From positions 16,316,100 through 16,380,099 of the forward strand of contig CM067059.1 in assembly GCA_033980235.1 (NCBI GenBank): 64,000 nt of DNA, written 5' to 3'. The stretch is from Diadema setosum (Eukaryota; Echinodermata; Echinoidea; Diadematoida; Diadematidae). The translations under genes were made by a program, and so were the position numbers. Shown one piece after another: positions 24,381 through 36,600 of this stretch (position 1 is its first letter; every line of letters starts with the position of its first letter). The notes under the pieces are model-generated. The model was not told where the DNA came from. It made no database searches and saw only the letters and a list, made by a program, of their open reading frames with translations.

Positions 24381-27300
24381 CAAACACACAGGTAAAGTGC
24401 ATGTAATTCCTTATTTCCATGTTGATTTGTTGTAGGATCTACTTGTTTACTGTTCCTTGATTTTGCAAGTCATCAATCAAGAATACATAAGAATTCATGC
24501 ATCCTGTGACAGAATGTAACCCATTGCTTGTCATATTAAGTTTTGACACTCTTCTTTCCAGGGAAATCTAGTAGAGAGAAGAAAGTTTGCGGGTAGTCTT
24601 TTCACACCTGTGGTATGCATGTATTACAAAACATACAATTTGTCTTGTGCAAACTTTGTTAGAGTAATATGTTCATGTCAATGCTTTTGTCAGCACATCC
24701 AAGTTCATATTCTGTATGCTAAATCCACAAATAGGGAATTTTTTATTGTGCTGTAGTTGAGTAATCACTTGGGTGAAATGATTTGCAATACAACTGTATG
24801 TGCAAACTAGACAACCCATAATGAAACCTTGAGTAGCTGATGGTTTTTCTCCAGGAGTGGATGGCTTTCCCTATCATGGAGATCACAGGTACCTGTATGG
24901 CCGTCACCACTTGGGGCAGTGCAATACTAAATTTGCTCTTGGGGAATAGAGGTTTACAGTGACACCATTTGTATGCAATCATTGAAAGGACTGTTCTTGG
25001 GTGAAAGAAGAACCTGGAAAGATGAAAATGGAGGAGGGAAGTGACAAAGGGAGAGTGTAAGCTGAGAAGCAGCAGTGAGCTGGAAGTTGAAGTTGCCCTC
25101 ATGGAGATGGGAGGTTAGGAAACGGACAGTTGTAAGAAAGTAAAGAGTGAGAAACAGGTAAAAAGTTCAGAAGTCGGTGGGAGGAAACAGATGAACCAGA
25201 AAGCAGGTAGGAGAAGGAGAAAGTTGGAATATCATGGAGATTAGAGAGAAGTGAAGAAGGTGTGAAATTCTGAATGATGTGTTAGGGAATAAAGTCAGAG
25301 AGAACAAATTCAGCATAAAGCAGTGCAAACTATGGAACACGGAATCAAAACTATGAAAAGTGAAAAGGGGAGGGGGATTGAGTGGATCCTAGGAAGAACT
25401 CCTTTGGGAAAGAGTTAAGGAAGAAATAGAATCCTGAGGATGATTCCTGTGGAAGAAGATAGTGAAATGTAATGCTGAAAGGGAGGAAAAAAAAAGTGAG
25501 AAATAAGTCCCTGAAAAAAAAATGTTAAGTGATGAAGTGGTCTTGTAAAGGATCGTTGGATTGTAAAGAAAGCAGGAAATATAGAAAGAGGAAGGAAAGA
25601 GGTACTGTGAGTTGAAAAGAAATTAGGCTGTAGGATAAAAGAAAGAAGTGGAGAGTCATGAAAACGACTGAGGAAAAGCTATAGAGATGTAGTATAAAGA
25701 ATGAATAAGTATAGTCCTTTCAAGGACTACATACACATGAGGTAACCGCAAACCTCTTCTCATTTACATCACCATGAAAACTTCAAATAACATAGAGATG
25801 TGTTCTGTTGGGAAAATCAAAATCTCTGGTTACAATCTATGCTCCTCTCTGATAAAAATGAGAAGCTTGGCAACAGGCATTCTATCAAATCATCAGTTAG
25901 AACCAGAAACAATGTCATGTAAAAGAAGACAGTAGATAATGTTGGAGGCAGATGACAAGATGTTAAAGGTTGCAAAGCTCTTTCCACATTAGCAATATCT
26001 TAGTATCAGTGGCTGTAGTGTTTTTAGATGTAAAAGTTTGAGACACACAGATTATAGAAATGACCTAACTACAAATTCATTGCTATCAACATATTATTAC
26101 AACACAGGAACTTTTTCAAATGACCTCTTGGCAATTGAATGCAAATGTTTACTTTTTCATTAAAGGGCAAGCCCTAGATATCATATATGTTTTGCATGGA
26201 ACATCTCAGAAGTTTTTATGACCTGAACAATAGTGTGAGAGACTTTGATTACATTGAAAACCATCGTGTGTAATTGATAATCAGGAGAAGAATAATCATG
26301 TAAAAAATGGTGATAAATGACTGATTTATAACATTTTAGAAGAAAAAATACGTACTGTTTGACAGGGTGCTTTTTTTAATTGATTTTTTTTTTCTGGCTG
26401 GAAATAGATATTTTTAATTAGCTACATGTAACTCAGTGTGATAAAGTGACAACACTGAAGATTATCAGAGGTAAGTTTCATGTCATCAGGCAGAGAGCTC
26501 TGATTAGATGTTTAAAAAACAGATATGTCATGTTACATGTGGGACATTTTGTCGTGTATTTGTTTGGTGTGTGGAAAACCATACTAAAAATCTTTGATCT
26601 GGTCAGAGAAGTAGAATCAGTTGCATTTATGCAGATACATGTATGTATGCAGTGTTAAGAGAACAATATCCACATATCTGCCAAGTATTACTGGTGTTCC
26701 GTTGAATAAATGAGATTATCCCACATGTAACACTATATTTCACATTTGTGCAAATGGGTCCCTTGTAATTTACTTAAATTTGCATCATACCATTTTTTTT
26801 TTCCTCAAGGAATTTCAAACTTCAACTGACATGCTTAAAAATAGTACAAAAACATTTCAATTTTGAGATATGACATTTTGTCTCTCAGGAGACCTTATCA
26901 GGGACTTAAAGAATTTCTATGTAGCACACTGAAAATCAGAATGACAATATAACTTCCTGAGCTAGAGTTTTGTTTGTTTGTTTGTTTGTTTTCTGTTGAG
27001 GGTGCATGATGCTTCAGTTTGACTGAAATGATTATGTACAGAAAAATCAGAATTGGCAGATAAAGTTTTGTCTCAGTCTGACGAGGTGTAAGAAAGTTAT
27101 GGAATTTTACTTTCACATCTCTTCCAGGAACAGTAATGCCATTAACAGTCATATATGTAAAGCCTACAATATCATGCTGTATGTATATGATTTCTAGTGT
27201 CACAGCTTTGCAAGTTCCCCCATTCATGTGACCACAAGAAAAATGATATCCTTCACATGAAAATTTTCTGCAGTTGGAAGAATCTTTAGCACTAATGACT

Positions 27301-29394
27301 TTGTAAAGGAATGAGGTCTCAGTTGCTGATGCTCATAGTTGACGCAAAGGATGATTTTACTTTATTTTTCGAATGTAAAAACGAGTACATGTAGTGGTTC
27401 AAGAGCATCATCAACACCTCATTAATAGGGCCTATATGCATTTATCATAATATTGACTACTAATGCCTTTTTCATCTAACTTGCTGTAAAGGTCCCTAAA
27501 CTCTGTCAGTGTGTGATTTTCATATTTCCTATGATTGGTTTTGATGAAAGTTCTGTCAAATTGTACACCAGCGTTGTAGAAATCAATATTAAAGAAAACA
27601 TATTTAGTATTATTGATCTCTAAGTTTGAAGTTGTGCAGTTCGTTAAATGTGTAGTGTGCACTTATGTTTTTGTGCGGTGGCCAGGAGTGTAGATAATCA
27701 TGTTGTGTATTTCACTGAATGAATGTGTGTATGTGTGTATACAACCGCGTGTGTGTGCGTGTGTGGGATGCCTTCTATTTCATTGTGTAATTATTGCAGT
27801 GCACACTACAGGAGATGTCTACTACTCAGATTCTTGAAAGCCAAAAAAAAAAATAATAATAACAATAATGATAAATAAATGAATGAGTAAAAATGAAGGG
27901 GATGGGTAAACCTCGTTGTCATATCCAGGAATTTAATGATGCGTTTCTAAATACTCAAATACGCTACCTCTCGGAAAGTGAAATTGTTCGTGACTTTACA
28001 CTTACTCGCTTCGCTGCCTTAAAACTGGTCGAGCGGGGACAAACGTCAAAACAAGATCGATTACAATGATTAGAATAACAAGGAAAGGACGCATTGTTCA
28101 ACAATATTTCCAGATATACGGGATCCTAGGTTACTAATGTCTTTTATTATAATGACAATACAATAACGTCAAGTAGTAGTGGGCGTAGCAATCCAGAAAT
28201 AGTATGTCGTTAGAGAGTTGATTCGAAGAAAATTATGCATTGACACCCGGTAAAGCGTCAAAATAGATTGTGTGGAACGATGTTTGTTCGGCGTAATGAT
28301 ATTGCTTATGGTCTTTTGCTTATCGGGCCTTTCCGGCAGCAGCAAAGACTTTCAATCTAAATAATCAATGACCAATCAAAATGACAGAAATGAAGATCAC
28401 TGGAATGTAGAAATAAAGTATCATAGTATGACATATGCCTGTAATGAGTGGTAGTCTGGGGAATTTTCAATCGAACAAATTACGATCGTGTACAATTTTT
28501 TTCCTACAGTCCAAATATAAGTCATTCTACAATATTTTCTTTAACATATTTTGTACGTTTTTATGTGTTCTTATAAACTAAAACTATATATAATATCAAA
28601 TACAAAATCCAAGTGTGCTGTAAGAAAGAGTGTTTTACTATTAGTTTCGTTGTAATTACTATGTGGCATAATTCTTGCTGACTCAAAATAAGGAAAACCA
28701 TGCATTCTCTATCAATGTCCATTTTTTAAGCACATCCATGTATAAGTCATTTCTTTTTTTTTTTTTTATTGTTTCTTATGGTTTGCATTTCGGTCATTTG
28801 AGTTGGATGAAATGAAATGGGAAGTGAACTGCTGAAGTCTTGGAATACAGTAGTCTAGTCTGGAAGCATCAGGGAACCCATTTTAAAAAGCTGTCAAAAC
28901 CCTAAAAGGCATTCTCCATTAAAAAAAAAAAAAAAAAAATCCCCTTATAGATAAACCTCGTTTTAAGACGTAGGCCTCCCTACAAGTATTTAAATCTTCT
29001 AAACGTCAGGATCGGGCGCCGATTGGCCTGCTCCTGACATTTTACACGCCAACGTACAAAACCACACTACACACACGCATATTCCCACAAGCGTGTGTGT
29101 GCGCGCGCACACACACGCACATACACATCGCATACGTATACACACCCACACCTTTTTAGCTAATAATGGAAGATAGAAAATAAACACACCTGGAAAACTT
29201 CACTCCAGTCAGACGTCAACGAGCCCTGGTACGCGATGTTAGCAGACGAAGGAAAGCGCCACCCTACCTCCCGACTAAAGTACTTATCAGCAACTTGTGA
29301 AACGAAGCTGGCTCACACAAGTGAATGAATTGAAGTGTGCTTTTCAGTGGAGTAATTTATCATCTAGATAATTTATAGTATCAAACAGCTTACT
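24381..29394. other. Intergenic region, no gene recognised
   Basis: Purine-rich, low-complexity sequence (about 25000-25700) is followed by AT-rich DNA with a (TTTG)n tract near 26970 and poly-A near 28921-28940. A CA/GT alternating tract lies at 29060-29140. No coding feature was supported. Confidence 0.45.
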
Positions 29395-29708
29395 CAGTTG
29401 ACGAGAGCCTCGCAACCACATTCATATCAGGTACCACACTCGAGAACTGAATCGCATCGCCATTCGTTCTTTCCAAGAACTGTAAGGAACTGGAATTCCC
29501 TGTCGTCAGAAATTGTTTCAGCGCCATCTGTGGGATCATTCCGAAACCGACTTACGGTTGATCACAGTGGCTAGTTGTTTTCTTCAAATTTTCTGTGTGC
29601 TTCTAAATATCTGTAAATAAACTGTATTATTATGTAAATAGCACAGTCTGCAAGAATCTTCAGCCTATTGAAGGAGGCAGACTTAATCAGAAGAAGAAGA
29701 AGAAGAAG

Positions 29709-29738
<30 letters not shown>
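29395..29738 (+). mobile_element. LINE 3' end with (AAG)n tail
   Basis: One frame reads RTVRNWNSLSSEIVSAPSVG then SFRNRLTVDHSG and stop, the usual C-terminal tail of a non-LTR retrotransposon polyprotein. A short 3' UTR and an AAG microsatellite (29691-29738) follow. The rest of the element is missing. Confidence 0.7.
29691..29738. repeat. (AAG)n microsatellite
   Basis: Sixteen AAG units forming the 3' tail of the LINE fragment before it. Confidence 0.95.
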
Positions 29739-29739
<1 letters not shown>

Positions 29740-29918
29740 TGGGGAAGCATATAGATCCAGCAAATTTGAACACGGGCCCTTGTGAGGTGATGGTTTCGGT
29801 GACATATTCCTCATTTAGTTTTTCTACTGTTCAGGATAAAAATCAAACAGGTACGATTAAGAAGTGCTTGGAATAGTCTCTGATTGTCATCGATTTCTTC
29901 ATAAGGAACGATTCCAGC

Positions 29919-29960
29919 ATGGCAATTAGCAGGAACGTTACCTGCAAAGGCAGATCAAGA
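29919..29960 (+). other. Candidate upstream 5' exon of the EGF-protein gene
   Basis: An ATG with an in-frame TAG upstream (29874-29876) runs 14 codons to a strong donor AGA/GTAAGT. Spliced to the acceptor CTCCAG at 32533 it would stay in frame and add 14 residues before MEGLL. It may equally be chance. Confidence 0.2.
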
Positions 29961-30072
29961 GTAAGTTTGTCGCTAATTTTTTGACTTGTCGAGGTTATTT
30001 TTCCCATTCTTTATTGACAGTTCATTAGATGAAACTTATTTCTCGCATGAAATCGATACGTCCAATAAGTGT

Positions 30073-30074
<2 letters not shown>

Positions 30075-30113
<39 letters not shown>
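30075..30113. repeat. (GT)n microsatellite
   Basis: About 19 uninterrupted GT units. Confidence 0.95.
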
Positions 30114-30116
<3 letters not shown>

Positions 30117-30521
30117 ACTAAAAAAAAATATGCAACATGGGTTATTGAAGTGCATTAAACATTACTGCAATTGCGATAACGTGGAGGATTAACAATTTTC
30201 CAAATATTCCACCAATAGTGTGCACTTAATCGCTAAATATCAGTTCTAAAAATGCAAAAGCTCCCTCTCCCATCACACCCCCATCCCGTTCAGTCCAATG
30301 CCATAGATATTGCTAGGCTTCTATACAATCTGGGGACTGAAAAATGTCAATGATTATTTGCAACAATATCTGTGCACCAGATCGTTGAATATCTAAAATA
30401 CTAAAGTTCCTTATTGTCGGAAGGAGTGGGGTGGGGTACCATACCCTCCTCTTCCCACCCCTACCACCCCGCTCGGTCCACCTCAATTTAGTATGGTGAA
30501 GGCATAATAAAGCAGTATATA

Positions 30522-30892
30522 GATGATGACTGGCGGGGGAGGGAACATACCGAATGTTCCACCCGAACGGTTTGAAATGCTATTGAGGGAGGTTATAAGT
30601 CCCGAGACGAAGTCGAGAGACTTATAGCCTCCTTCAATAACATTTCAAACCCTGAGGGTGGAACGTTTGGCACATGTTCCCGACAACAAAAGTCATCATC
30701 TGATATATTATATGGGTTAGTCAAAGTGAAAAATATGATCGTTCAATCGTTTGGTATCGTTTGTCATTTGTTACGTGAAAATGTTTTCCCATGAGAGAAC
30801 ATTACAAAAATGTTCTGTTCATGGGCGATCATAACAAATGTGCCTCCATATCACGGGACTGCCAATCACTAAGCGGTATTTGATTAACCCAT
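30522..30892. mobile_element. Composite of two adjacent hairpin elements, copy 1
   Basis: Hairpin 1 (30522-30700) has ends GATGATGACT / AGTCATCATC and a core ATAAGTCCCGAGACGAAGTC. After 11 bases comes hairpin 2 (30712-30892) with ends ATGGGTTAGTCAAA / TTTGATTAACCCAT. The same pair occurs inverted at 35542-36003. Confidence 0.8.
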
Positions 30893-31129
30893 TTAATATA
30901 ACACAATGTGACACATACCCTTCAACATTTTCCCTGAATGTTGGTTTCCCTTTTTTTTTTCCTTTTTTTTAAAACTGAAAATCTGTCCAAACTCCACCAA
31001 AGTGTGAACCAAATCATGGGATTCCCATTCTAAAACGAGGGAACTTTTGCGCGATATTATTTTGAACGTGAAATTGAATACTCTGGTACATTATACATTT
31101 TTGTATAGAGTATTGGAAACTTTTCAATC

Positions 31130-31360
31130 CTCCCACATGTTCTACGTCTATGGAGGTGAGCTGAAAAAGAAAGGAGGCATCCCTGTCCCACATGGGGGAG
31201 CTTCCGCGTTTTTAGAATCGAATTTAAGCGAACTGGCGCACATTTGGTAATCTTCAGAGAAAAAATTGTACCAAGTCTATGGAGGAGGACTGGGGTGAGA
31301 GGTAGTATCTCGATTCCCTGCACATGCGGGAGCTTTTGCACATCTAGAATCTAGTACACA
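31130..31360. repeat. Diverged direct repeat (2 units, ~130 bp apart)
   Basis: GTCTATGGAGG followed by a CCTGTCCCACATGGGGGAGC-like block at about 31147 recurs at about 31277 with CCCTGCACATGCGGGAGC. Confidence 0.6.
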
Positions 31361-31479
31361 CTCTTGGTTGAATATTTGGGAAAGTTTCACTACTCAAAGT
31401 TTACTAAAAGTCTGGGTGCCAAAGTCAGATTTTGGGCCTAACCTTGTTTTATCGTCCGCCCGATATTTTTCGATGGTTT

Positions 31480-32300
31480 TCCCCTACATTTTGAGGGTGC
31501 TTAATGAATCCAAATCTGGACGTTGCAACTTCTGCATCATTGAGGTTTTTTAGATATGGCCGCCAAAAATTGAAATTCCAACTCAAGTATTTCCTTATTA
31601 ATGATAAATAAATAAATACAAAAATGATTGTGTTACCCTTTTCGAGGGTGTTGAATCTGAATTTGGTTGACGCAACTCTTGAATCCCCGAGGATTTTGAA
31701 ATATTGAAAATTTTTGATGTCCATCTTTGCGGCAATCTTGAATGTCTCAAAAACCTCGATGCCACAGTGGCATCAACGAGATTCGGATTCAGAACCCTCG
31801 AAATAGGTTAAAACTATTTTTTTTTTCAGATTCATTAACATTTTACAAGGAATTACTCACATTACTGAATTTCAAGTTTTGAAGGTCATTTGGATAGACT
31901 TATCTTACAAAAAACAAAACAAAACAAAACCAAAAATGATTCAAAAGCTGCTTCATCCAGATTCGGATTCAGCTCCGACGCCCGAACTGAGATAGAATCA
32001 TCAAATTTTCCACATTTACACCATTCATGATAAATGGAAATATTGGAATTTCAATTTTTGGCGGCCATCTTGAATACCTCAAAATCGTCAAGAATACAAG
32101 ACTTGCGTCACTCAGATTCTGATTCGCCACCCTTTAAATATGGTGGGACTTCATTTTTGTTTCCATCTTTCTATATAAATAAGGAAATAATTATAGGAAT
32201 TTCCGATTTTGACGGTTATTTTGAATATCTCAGAACCCTTGAGGATGCACGAGTAGCATCATCCAAATTCGGATACAAATCCATTATACATCACGTTGCA
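31480..32300. repeat. Array of diverged units in alternating orientation
   Basis: Words such as GATTCGGATTCAG, GGCGGCCATCTTGAAT and ATGGCCGCCAAAAATTG recur on both strands at roughly 150-200 bp steps. Conceptual peptides from both strands share the pattern LEDARVASSKFG, but stops and frameshifts rule out a gene. It lies just upstream of the EGF-protein gene. Confidence 0.6.
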
Positions 32301-32533
32301 CATAATGGGGGGGGGGGGGGGCATGGTTGACTCTAGCATGTTCATCCCCCCCCCCCCCACGCCCCTGCTACGATGTTCTTATTTATAATAGGCCTTTTTA
32401 TTTTTTTTACTTTGTCATTGGGACGAATTTGGATGTATTACATTGATTAGTAATAATCATTGGAAATGCGCTATAAAAAGACTATTTGTTATTATAATTC
32501 TTATTTGCATGTTTGCAATTACTCATCCTCCAG

Positions 32534-32603
32534 ATGGAAGGACTCTTGACCGTCTCATCTTTACAACAAACAGTCATCCTTGTTTCCTTGCTTGTGTCTG
32601 TCG
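32534..32603 (+). CDS. EGF-protein exon 1 (signal peptide)
   Basis: It encodes [12 protein letters not shown] followed by the hydrophobic core [11 protein letters not shown], then G/GTGAGT (phase 1). This is a good signal peptide, with cleavage likely near residue 24. The ATG directly follows CTCCAG, so a 5' UTR exon may be spliced in just before it. Confidence 0.75.
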
Positions 32604-33589
32604 GTGAGTGTGACATACATACTTTTTTCCGCTATATATAGCTGAAGAATTGTAGTAAGTGTACCTTGTCACAAAATAGCATTGTGAAATTACTCAGATG
32701 GGCATAATCGGCTACAAGCGAAGAGCGTCTTTTTTACTTATGAGATATTGCCTTTGTGGAGTTAATCTGGGGCATGAAGCTGAAGAATGGCACTAAGTGT
32801 ACCTTCTCACAAAATAGCATTGTGAAATTACTCAGATGGGCATAATCGGCTACAAGCGAAGAGCGTCTTTTTTCCTTATGAGATATTGCCTTTGTAGAGT
32901 TAATCTGTGGGTTATCTGGGGCATGATGTTAAACTTTATTACACAGCAGTGAAATTGACAACGAACTTGCAATTGTAGATTTCTTCGCTTTGACAAGGGT
33001 CATTGGTGAATAACAAAGTAATCTAACTCGGTCGTTTTACTGGTTGAAAAGATGATAACACCCAAAAGAACCCAAACAACGTTCATGATATCGTTTCCGC
33101 AAACAACTGATTAATGTGGTAGATAATACGCCTCTGTCAAACTACCCTAACAGTACTCGTGATGGCGAATCCCATGATTTATACAATCGCCATTGCCATA
33201 AGTTATTGCTATTCATTTTCACGTTAATGGCGCCGAAAGTGGACATGCTGCGAAGCAATGGAGATCTTGGTAACCAAACTTGGATGTTTCACTGGCTGAA
33301 AAGATGATAACACCCAAAAGAATCCACGACAAAGTTCATGATATCGTCACTGCAAACTACTGATTAATGTGGTAGATATCTGTCAAATCACCCTAAAAGC
33401 GTAATGGCAAATCTCATGATTTATACAGTCGTCATTGCCATATTTGCTATTTTATTTTTCATGATAATGGCACTGAAAGTGGACATACTGTGAAGCAATG
33501 GAGATCTTGTATAGCACCAAGTTGCAACCTTGTTGTACCAAGGACCGCGGAACCGGAGGTGAATGAGCTCGGATGAAGGGCTGCCGCTC

Positions 33590-33627
<38 letters not shown>

Positions 33628-36600
33628 AACAAACACAAGCAATTATTGAAACCAAAGAATAAGACGGGGAAAAGACCAAGTAGGTGGGAATATAGCGTCG
33701 CCCCTTGAACCCGCCCCGCTTCCCATTTATACTTTCCGCCCCCATGAATGTATAGGTGCTTTAGTGTGACTATGAAGCAGTAGTAGCATTTTCCTATGTG
33801 TACTTTTACCCAAAAACCTTTACTCAACACAATAAAACCTGTGTCTGTTTACAAATCACAAGTGCAAGAATATGTGCTTATATCATTTACAATGTAACCC
33901 GTTTTGAGAGGTGTGAAACTGAATCAAAATTGAATTGAATTGAATGAAGTGTTGAATTATCTTTTACATTTACAAAATGTTTATATTTATACGTAAAAAA
34001 AAAAAAAATATATATATATATATATATAGGCCTACATGTACGCCTACATGTGTATATTTTTTAGGTAGTGTTTGAAAGAGAAAGAGAAAGAAGGAGAGAG
34101 CCACTACTTTAATGTCTGTCCGTAAAATCGGGTAAAACACTCCGAGTTTCTCCGTTTGAAGCACTAGGAGCCCCGGATGTTGGCAGTGTGAGTGCCTGTT
34201 CTGTGAAGTTTGAGTGCAGCGGATCGGAGTGGGACGAGGAGGCGGGAGAAGTAGTGCAATACCAACCGATTCCCGTGGACAAGACGTCAAGATTTGCTGT
34301 TTTGATGAGACACTTCCCGCTCCCAGAGAATATCACCATGTATAAATGTATGAAACCCGGTAAGTCACAGATGCCATGTCATAAACGGGAATTCCAATGC
34401 AGTTGAAAATTAGTCTGAAAGGGAAGGAGTAAAATTTTCTTAGCACAACAATGAAAATTTGATGACAATCGAATGAAAAAAAAAGAAAGAAGTTATGACA
34501 TTTCAAAGCTTTGCATATTTTGCAGGCAAAAGTTCGTGAACAGTCAACATGAATATGCAAAGAGTGAAGTAATGATGTCATCCCCTTACACTTGCCATTT
34601 TAGTTTCTACATTCCATGCAGTTTTTTTCATTCAAACGCAATTACGCTCTTAAATGATAGTATATCTTACCGATTATTCGTTTTCCACTCCAAATTCGGA
34701 TGTGAGCATTCAATTTCGGCATGGATTTCCAAGTTTATGTATTCAAAATTAGTGCGATTGGTTCGATAAGCAGGATAATAGCACTTTCGGTTTCGTTTTT
34801 GAGCAACTGATTTTCACAATATTGAGTATTTGAATACATGTATACTTATAGAATGCACGAGTGATTATATCCAGTCAGTCATTGAATGTGACTTTTACTT
34901 TTTATTTTACATTTCATCATCATGATCAGCATTTGTTTATTTCAATATCCGGATTGTTTTCTTTTGCCAAACTTCAACATAACATATTCATCTCGTCATG
35001 TCATCACATGCTTGTCTTAATCTCTACATCTTTATTTTCATGTAAATCATCATAGAAATTGTGTATAGTCTTCATTTGACATCTTTATCTTGATTATGAC
35101 CATCATAATGCTTTGTGATCTTCATTATTTGCAACATTGTGTGTGGTCCACATGTTGACTTTTTAACATTAAATTTAAAACGCAGTACAAGTAAAGTACT
35201 TTTAATGGACATTGTACAGGTTTAATTTAATGCTCCTTTTATGAACTTGTTTGCCCATATCCGAATTTGAATACTCGGAAAGAACTGGCGACAGGTGAGG
35301 TCGAAGTTGAACAACCATTACCAATGAAGTAGAATGCGTAAATGCGATATCGATTGCCAAATTAGTCAATTTGAACGAGGAAAAACGATTTTGAATGACC
35401 TTATTTTGATGCCTGAGCAAATTTCCCGAAAGTGAATGCTTCTGATATGAAATTAAATGACATTACATTGAAAGTTCCTGGGAAAACCTATACTATCCTG
35501 AAGTTATTCCACCATGCAGGAATAACATAACATAATATTGAATGGGTTAGTCAAATACCGGTTAGTGATTGGCTGAACACAGTCACGTGGTGGAGGAACA
35601 TTGGTTATGTTCGCCCATGGGAGAACATTTTTGTAATGTTCTCCCATGAATGGGGAGAACATTTTTGTAATGTTCTCCCATGGAAAAAACATTTTCAGGT
35701 AACAACTTAATGGCAGAAGGACCCGCGCACAGTGAATTTGGCTCTGCGCGAGCGATCGAGTGCGTTGTGCTGGTGGTTGACGTTGACGTATTTGACGTAT
35801 TTGACTAACCCATATAATATAACAGATGATGACTTTTGTTGTCGGGAACATGTTCCAAACGTTCCACCCTCAGGGTTTGAAATGCTATTTCGGGAGGCTA
35901 TAAGTCCCGAGACGAAGTCGAGGGACTTATAACCTCCCTCAATGGCATTTCAAACCCTTCGGGTGGAACATTCGGTATGTTTCCTCCCCCGCCAGTCATC
36001 ATCTATATAATGTTTTACACTTGAGTAACAGAGACAACGAATTTTCTTTTTTTACATGAATGGAAAATTTTGAGGTGATGTGACATCATCAGCTAATTCC
36101 TTTTCATATTCATATCAACTGAACGAGAACTATTCTGCAGAAATTAGTGAAAAAATTCGCAGTTTCATAACTTATTTCTTATTTCTATACGATCATGATT
36201 AAATTTTTACAGTTGTATATAATACTCGTAAGACTTTATTCTTCTTGTTTGAGAAGTGCTGCTGAAGTGATTTAATATCGACTGAAGATAAGTGCCTGAC
36301 GTGCCATGTGATCGGTTTAGCCTTTTCATATGAAGCACAGTCACAAAAAGAAATTAAAGAGCTTTTGAACTGATTTTTATCAAACAAATGCCTGGCTTAA
36401 ACTACTTTCTTGCTGTTGACAGCTCTTTATGAATTGAGTAAGTAATATTTTCAATTTCTTTTGATGGGATTGTGTGATGTTTATACCCCGACCCGGCCAA
36501 ATATCGGGAATCGTTAGGCTTACTTTGTTTGACATATCAAGCATAAAATAAAGTAAAAAAAAAAAAAAACGTCTCCGAAAAGTTTGAGAAAAAAATCATT

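Noticed and set aside
24743..25102. 119-codon minus-strand frame
   Set aside because: Serine/leucine-rich antisense of purine-rich low-complexity DNA.
28999..33830. Frames rich in CVCVCV or HTHTHT
   Set aside because: Translations of GT/CA microsatellites.
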